This document shows, piece by piece, positions 61,677 through 64,000 of a DNA stretch of 64,000 nt. The position numbers and the translations under genes were made by a program. How positions within the stretch are numbered: position 1 is the first letter of the stretch; each line of letters begins with the position of its first letter. The stretch is taken from contig UQOG01000002.1 in NCBI GenBank assembly GCA_900542615.1, forward strand, positions 1 through 64,000. The letters are read 5' to 3'. The DNA is from an uncultured Eubacteriales bacterium (GTDB lineage: Bacteria; Bacillota; Clostridia; Christensenellales; CAG-138). The notes below the pieces were generated by a model. That model searched no databases and was not told the DNA's origin. It saw only the letters and a program-made list of their open reading frames with translations.

Positions 61677-61940
61677 ATGCTGGGCGCGGCCTTGGGCGGA
61701 ATAACGGGAGGCATACAGCTGTATCTGCTGATACTGGTTGCGGCCTCGGTAGAACAATGCAGTGTCAAAATATGGCCGCTGGTGGTGCAGTTCTTTTGCC
61801 CGATGATCGGCCTTGGCCTGTGCGCCATCCTATGGCGCAGCCAGATCTTACACTGTGCAATCGCCATGTCCGGGGTGCTCCTGGTGGGGGCTTTGGTAAA
61901 ATGTATTGGTGTGCGCAGGAGAAAGAAGGATAGGGAATGA
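61677..61940 (+). CDS. Small membrane protein at the atpI position
   Basis: An 87-residue protein with three hydrophobic segments (about 3-22, 29-48, 54-76) and a basic tail (RRRKKDRE). Position directly before atpB is that of AtpI, a c-ring assembly factor, but AtpI usually has four helices and this sequence has no motif I can match. ATG 61677 follows AACGGAGGG; a longer reading from 61626 has no such site. It overlaps atpB by four bases. Confidence 0.7.
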   Translation: MLGAALGGITGGIQLYLLILVAASVEQCSVKIWPLVVQFFCPMIGLGLCAILWRSQILHCAIAMSGVLLVGALVKCIGVRRRKKDRE

Positions 61941-62818
61941 AATTGCTTGGTGAGTATTGGCTGTTGATCCTGGGCCTGCTAATGGGGATCGGCGGCTGGA
62001 GTTGGCGCCGGGCGCTGGGAAAGGGTGAGATATCCAAAAGCCGGAAAAAGAAAAGGCTTTGGGCTACCATTCTGATGCTGGCAGGCGGCTGGTGCTTTAT
62101 GGTGCGGCTGTTGCAGCTGGTGTTCGGCACAAAGGAGGCGGAGGCCTTTTCCGTGAGCATATGGGCGCCCAGGATGCAGCTGGGCGGCATGACCATCAGT
62201 TCCACGGTGGTGGTCACCTGGGTGGTAATGGGCGTCCTGCTGCTGCTGGCCTTGCTGATCCGCATCTTTGTGATCCCCCATATGACCGACCGGCCCCATG
62301 GCGTACAAAACGTATTGGAGATCGCCGTGGAAGCCCTTTGCAAATATACCAAGAGCAACGTGGGGGACCTGGGGGATAACCTGCCTGCGTATTTGTTCAC
62401 CGTAGCGGCCTTTATGATCGGCTGCGCTTCGGTGGAGCTGATGGGAGTACGGGCGCCTACGGCGGATATCACCATGACCTTTGCCATGGCCCTGATCACC
62501 TTTGTGCTGATCAACTATTACGGCATACGCAAAAAGGGCGTTTTCGGCCGGATCCGGTCCATGGCCCAGCCTACGCCCGTGGTGTTCCCCATCAAGATCG
62601 TTTCGGATTGCGCCGTTCCGGTATCCATGGCGTGCCGGCTGTTCGGCAACATGCTGGGCGGCATGATCGTAATGGATCTATTGTATTCCGCGTTGGGCAA
62701 TGCCGCTGTGGGCATCCCCAGCGTGGTGGGCCTGTATTTCAATGTGTTCCACCCCTTGATTCAGGCGTATATCTTTATTACCCTGACCCTTACCTTTATC
62801 CACGAGGCCGTGGAATAA
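61937..62818 (+). CDS. atpB: F-type ATP synthase subunit a
   Basis: A 293-residue membrane protein forming the ion half-channels beside the c-ring. The essential Arg lies in MACRLFGNMLGG (about 233-244, R in position 4 of that block); PTADI, NYYGIRKKG and the last helices (FHPLIQAYIFITLTLTFIHEAVE) are family features. An N-terminal extension with an extra hydrophobic segment (about 5-20) and a basic patch is longer than usual. Overlaps the upstream small gene; atpE follows. Confidence 0.95.
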   Translation: MKLLGEYWLLILGLLMGIGGWSWRRALGKGEISKSRKKKRLWATILMLAGGWCFMVRLLQLVFGTKEAEAFSVSIWAPRMQLGGMTISSTVVVTWVVMGVLLLLALLIRIFVIPHMTDRPHGVQNVLEIAVEALCKYTKSNVGDLGDNLPAYLFTVAAFMIGCASVELMGVRAPTADITMTFAMALITFVLINYYGIRKKGVFGRIRSMAQPTPVVFPIKIVSDCAVPVSMACRLFGNMLGGMIVMDLLYSALGNAAVGIPSVVGLYFNVFHPLIQAYIFITLTLTFIHEAVE

Positions 62819-62860
62819 ACGATTGCTTTGCTACAACGATAAGATATGGAGGATATGACA

Positions 62861-63088
62861 ATGAATACTGGATTGACCGCCATCGCTGCCGCTCTGGCCC
62901 TGCTTCCCTGCACCGCTGCCGGCCTGGCCATGGGCCTTGCCACCGGCAAAGCCGTAGACGCCACCGCCCGTCAGCCGGAAGCTTCCGGAAAGATCAGCTC
63001 CACCCTGCTGTTGGGCCTGGCGCTTACCGAGTCCTGCGCGATTTACGGCTTTGTTTCCGCGCTGATCATTGCGTTTACAATGGCATAA
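62861..63088 (+). CDS. atpE: F-type ATP synthase subunit c
   Basis: A 75-residue hairpin proteolipid. Helix 1 is Ala/Gly-rich, the loop has ARQPEASGK (about 36-44) and helix 2 carries the ion-binding Glu57 in [10 protein letters not shown]. Compared with Na+-type c subunits (Gln32, Glu65, Ser66, Thr67, Tyr70 of Ilyobacter), Met24 replaces the Gln and Cys59 the Thr, while Ser58 and Tyr62 remain. ATG 62861 is chosen because GGAGG ends 8 bases upstream; ATG 62846 precedes that site. Confidence 0.95.
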   Translation: MNTGLTAIAAALALLPCTAAGLAMGLATGKAVDATARQPEASGKISSTLLLGLALTESCAIYGFVSALIIAFTMA

Positions 63089-63100
63089 GGAGCGATCGCT

Positions 63101-63784
63101 GTGGAATTATACCCCATTGATATTGCGATACATTTGCTGAATATTATCGTGCTGTACGTGCTGCTGCGGCTTCTGGTATGGAAGCCGGTGCGCAAGTTTA
63201 TGGCGGGCCGGGAGGAACGGATCCAATCCCAGCTGGACCAGGCGGAAAAGGCCCAGGCGGAAGCCCAGGCCGCCCAGGCGGAATATACGCAAAAGTTGGC
63301 CGCTGCCCAGGCGACCTGCGAGCAGCTCATGGCGGAGGGCCGCAAGCAAGCGGCTGTATCCGGCCAAAAAATATTAGCCCAGGCCCAGGAGGAAGCGGGC
63401 CGCATCCTGGAAAAGGCCCATGCCGACGCCCAGGAGGAAAAGGTGCGGGCCATGGATGACGCAAAGGGCGAGCTGGCCCACCTGGCGGTGGAGCTGGCGG
63501 GACGGGTGTTGCGCTTTGACGAGGAGACCAAGTCCCGCATTGCCCAGGGCCGCAGCGACCGGAAGGGAACGCGGGAGGGCGTGCTGAAAACCGCCCGCCC
63601 CCTATCCAGCCAGGAGCAGGCCCAGGTTACCGCCCAGCTGGAGGAGCTTTTGGGCTGCGGGCTGAAATTGGATTGCCAGGTAGACCCGCAGCTGATTGGC
63701 GGATACGCGGCCTACATCGGGGGCAACGTATACGATTTCAGCTATGCTTCCCAGCTGGCTGCCATGAAGCAGCAGCTGGCGTAA
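63101..63784 (+). CDS. atpF: ATP synthase b subunit fused to C-terminal delta domain
   Basis: A 227-residue fusion. Residues 1-150 are subunit b: a membrane helix (about 9-27), then a charged coiled coil. From about 165, SSQEQAQVTAQLEELLGCG, VDPQLIGGYAAYIGGNVYDFSY and a final helix match the C-terminal domain of subunit delta; its N-terminal six-helix domain is missing. atpA follows with no separate atpH, so this protein probably acts as both stalk subunits. Start is GTG 63101 with AAGGAGCG upstream. Confidence 0.88.
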   Translation: MELYPIDIAIHLLNIIVLYVLLRLLVWKPVRKFMAGREERIQSQLDQAEKAQAEAQAAQAEYTQKLAAAQATCEQLMAEGRKQAAVSGQKILAQAQEEAGRILEKAHADAQEEKVRAMDDAKGELAHLAVELAGRVLRFDEETKSRIAQGRSDRKGTREGVLKTARPLSSQEQAQVTAQLEELLGCGLKLDCQVDPQLIGGYAAYIGGNVYDFSYASQLAAMKQQLA

Positions 63785-63793
63785 GGGAGACGA

Positions 63794-64000
63794 ATGATGT
63801 TACAATTCGATCCGGCCTCTATGGGGGCCTTTTTAGCAGAAAAGCTTGGGGCCTATGCGCCCCATATGGTCAAATACGAATACGGCACCGTGATCAGCTG
63901 CGGGGACGATATCGTGCGGATCCAGGGGCTTTCCCAAGCCAAATACGGGGAATTGCTGGCCTTTGAAAACGACGTGTACGGCATCGCCCTGGACATGGGG
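63794..64000 (+). CDS. atpA: F-type ATP synthase subunit alpha, cut by the window edge
   Basis: The first 69 codons of F1 alpha are present. After a short N-terminal helix comes the beta-barrel crown segment with GTVISCGDDIVRIQGLSQAKYGELLAFENDVYGIALDMG (read across residues 31-69), typical of AtpA. AAGGGAGACGA precedes the first of two ATGs (63794, 63797). The P-loop lies outside the window. It starts nine bases after the b-delta fusion, confirming that no atpH stands between. Confidence 0.93.
   Translation, partial: MMLQFDPASMGAFLAEKLGAYAPHMVKYEYGTVISCGDDIVRIQGLSQAKYGELLAFENDVYGIALDMG

Overview
The window is a visibly GC-rich, gene-dense stretch of chromosome from an endospore-forming, anaerobic member of the Bacillota, most likely class Clostridia. 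The evidence is the complete spoIIIA operon, spoIVB-spo0A, a SpoIIM-like gene, gerW, HrcA/CIRCE heat-shock control, the clostridial IspH-ribosomal protein S1 fusion, HemW and a sodium-pump-type decarboxylase. Family cannot be fixed by reading alone; a GC-rich gut lineage (Oscillospirales or Christensenellales) is an inference. I see no insertion sequences, prophage, CRISPR array, rRNA operon or other mobile DNA: this is core chromosome whose interest lies in modified versions of conserved genes.

Layout. 1-11.4 kb: glyS (leftward), a Cys/Gly/Asn-rich small membrane protein, a LUD-domain gene coupled to a GIY-YIG gene (leftward), lepA-hemW, then hrcA-grpE-dnaK-dnaJ behind a sigma-A promoter and a perfect CIRCE, ending with a 55-codon membrane protein. 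11.4-14.8 kb: leftward prmA-rsmE-mtaB-hinT operon (translation-related modification). 15-18.9 kb: a membrane-bound XRE/LiaF-like regulator, rpsU, a YlmC/YmxH gene, nrdR, pgeF and an unknown membrane protein. 19-23.5 kb: spoIIIAA-AH behind a sigma-E-like promoter, with spoIIIAF cut down to its membrane hairpin. 23.5-35.3 kb: Asp23/AmaP/DUF2273 envelope trio, nusB, a TsaD paralogue, folD, xseA, xseB, ispA, dxs, tlyA, nadK, argR, recN. 35.4-46.6 kb: spoIVB, spo0A, SpoIIM-like, deoB, a DacF-like pseudoenzyme, an M50 protease, scpA, scpB, a DUF2953 gene, gerW, an active D-Ala-D-Ala carboxypeptidase and rluB. 46.6-50.5 kb: a decarboxylase operon (oadG, separate biotin carrier, oadB, oadA). 50.5-51.1 kb: GC-rich DNA without a convincing gene. 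51.1-57.7 kb: surE, an RpiR-type regulator, a flavoprotein, cmk, plsC, ispH-S1. 57.8-64 kb: cls (leftward), tRNA-Pro(GGG), a two-part ThrE-type exporter, and the start of the atp operon (atpI-like, atpB, atpE, a b-delta fusion, start of atpA).

How the parts fit. dxs and ispA feed isoprenoid synthesis and IspH ends the same MEP pathway. The decarboxylase would export Na+ and the atp operon would use an ion gradient, although the c subunit lacks the glutamine of a classical Na+ site. The sporulation genes cover the master regulator, the feeding-tube channel, the SpoIVB signalling protease and a germination protein.

The most unusual observations are: (1) a Spo0A whose receiver keeps the phospho-acceptor Asp56 but has Met at the invariant Lys108 position and Thr at the first acidic-pocket position; (2) a DacF-position carboxypeptidase homologue that has lost all three catalytic motifs; (3) a 58-residue SpoIIIAF; (4) a promoter and ribosome-binding site inside the ispH-S1 fusion that could express S1 alone; (5) an ATP synthase b subunit fused to only the C-terminal part of delta; (6) the duplicated Cys/Gly/Asn-rich membrane peptide; (7) the repeat-bearing gap before surE.
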